Shown: positions 5,922 to 6,115 of the stretch, piece by piece | Numbering within the stretch: position 1 is the stretch's first letter | Layout: every line of letters begins with the position of its first letter | Assembly: GCA_003514205.1 (NCBI GenBank) | Contig: DORQ01000314.1 | Coordinates: 4,304-10,418, forward strand | Length of the DNA: 6,115 bases | From: Acidimicrobiaceae bacterium | GTDB taxonomy: Bacteria; Actinomycetota; Acidimicrobiia; Acidimicrobiales; Microtrichaceae | Direction: 5' to 3' | Notes under the pieces: model-generated | Told to the model about the DNA's origin: nothing | The model's input: only the letters and a program-made list of their open reading frames with translations | Database searches by the model: none | Made by a program: the position numbers and the translations under genes

Positions 5922-6115
5922 ATGATTCAGACATTTCTCATCATGTTGCGCGAAGGCGTCGAAGCTTCGTTGGTCGTCGGCATCCTCGTTGGATACCTCG
6001 TTCGAACCGGTCACAGCGAACGCCTCAAAGCGGTGTGGGTTGGAGTGGGTGCGGCGGCTGCGTTGAGCCTGGGTGCAGGATTTCTGTTGTCTGTCGTCAC
6101 CAACAACTTGGACAC
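5922..6115 (+). CDS. efeU: FTR1/EfeU-family high-affinity iron permease, N-terminal 64 residues (3' end outside the window)
   Basis: An inner-membrane iron transporter; FTR1/EfeU proteins take up iron, usually together with an oxidase or peroxidase partner (EfeO and EfeB in bacteria). The first helix carries the family signature REGVE (residues 10-14) within FLIMLREGVEASLVVGIL, the REGxE motif implicated in iron movement, and a second hydrophobic helix follows at about 37-59 (KAVWVGVGAAAALSLG region). The N-terminus aligns by eye with E. coli EfeU, which begins with a very similar FLIMLREGLEA segment. The ATG at 5922 is supported by GGAG (5915-5918) and by the fit of the family N-terminus, although the spacing of 3 bases is short. 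The DtxR-like boxes upstream indicate iron-dependent repression. The second REGxE motif and any efeO/efeB partners would lie past the window edge. Confidence 0.93.
   Translation, partial: MIQTFLIMLREGVEASLVVGILVGYLVRTGHSERLKAVWVGVGAAAALSLGAGFLLSVVTNNLD

Overview
The window looks like chromosomal DNA of an actinobacterium (Actinomycetota), possibly an Acidimicrobiia-like lineage. The pointers are moderately high GC, a LuxR-type two-component pair of actinobacterial style, a Thr/Pro-rich cell-surface protein, and a DtxR/IdeR-like iron box. The taxon is an inference from gene style, not from a marker gene. I see no mobile element, CRISPR array, tRNA or rRNA.

Layout. From 1 to 2436 everything reads on the minus strand. 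In transcription order there is a complete alpha/beta hydrolase (2436 to 1420), then a shorter alpha/beta-hydrolase-like protein overlapping it by 8 bases (1427 to 753), then after 102 bases a DEAD-box RNA helicase (650 to 1) whose C-terminal part runs off the window. From about 2641 to the right end everything reads on the plus strand: a six-helix membrane histidine kinase with a GAF domain (2641-4356), its NarL/FixJ-type response regulator 9 bases downstream (4366-5016), a Thr/Pro-rich exported or membrane-anchored protein with an Ig-like C-terminal domain (5088-5801), and the first 64 codons of an FTR1/EfeU iron permease (5922 onward). The strand switch at 2437-2640 is a divergent intergenic region with two weak inverted repeats.

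How the parts may work together. The kinase and regulator form a clear two-gene operon and should act as one signalling pathway; its target is not evident. The two hydrolases are translationally coupled, and the second has lost the serine nucleophile and the catalytic histidine, so it is probably a non-catalytic partner or binding protein. The iron permease has its own promoter region with one good and one weaker copy of a DtxR-like operator, implying repression when iron is replete. The helicase start lies next to a bulged hairpin that abuts the ribosome binding site, so translational control is possible.

Most of the content belongs to known families. The points most worth a second look are the catalytically dead hydrolase paralogue, the tandem iron boxes, and the hairpin at the helicase leader.
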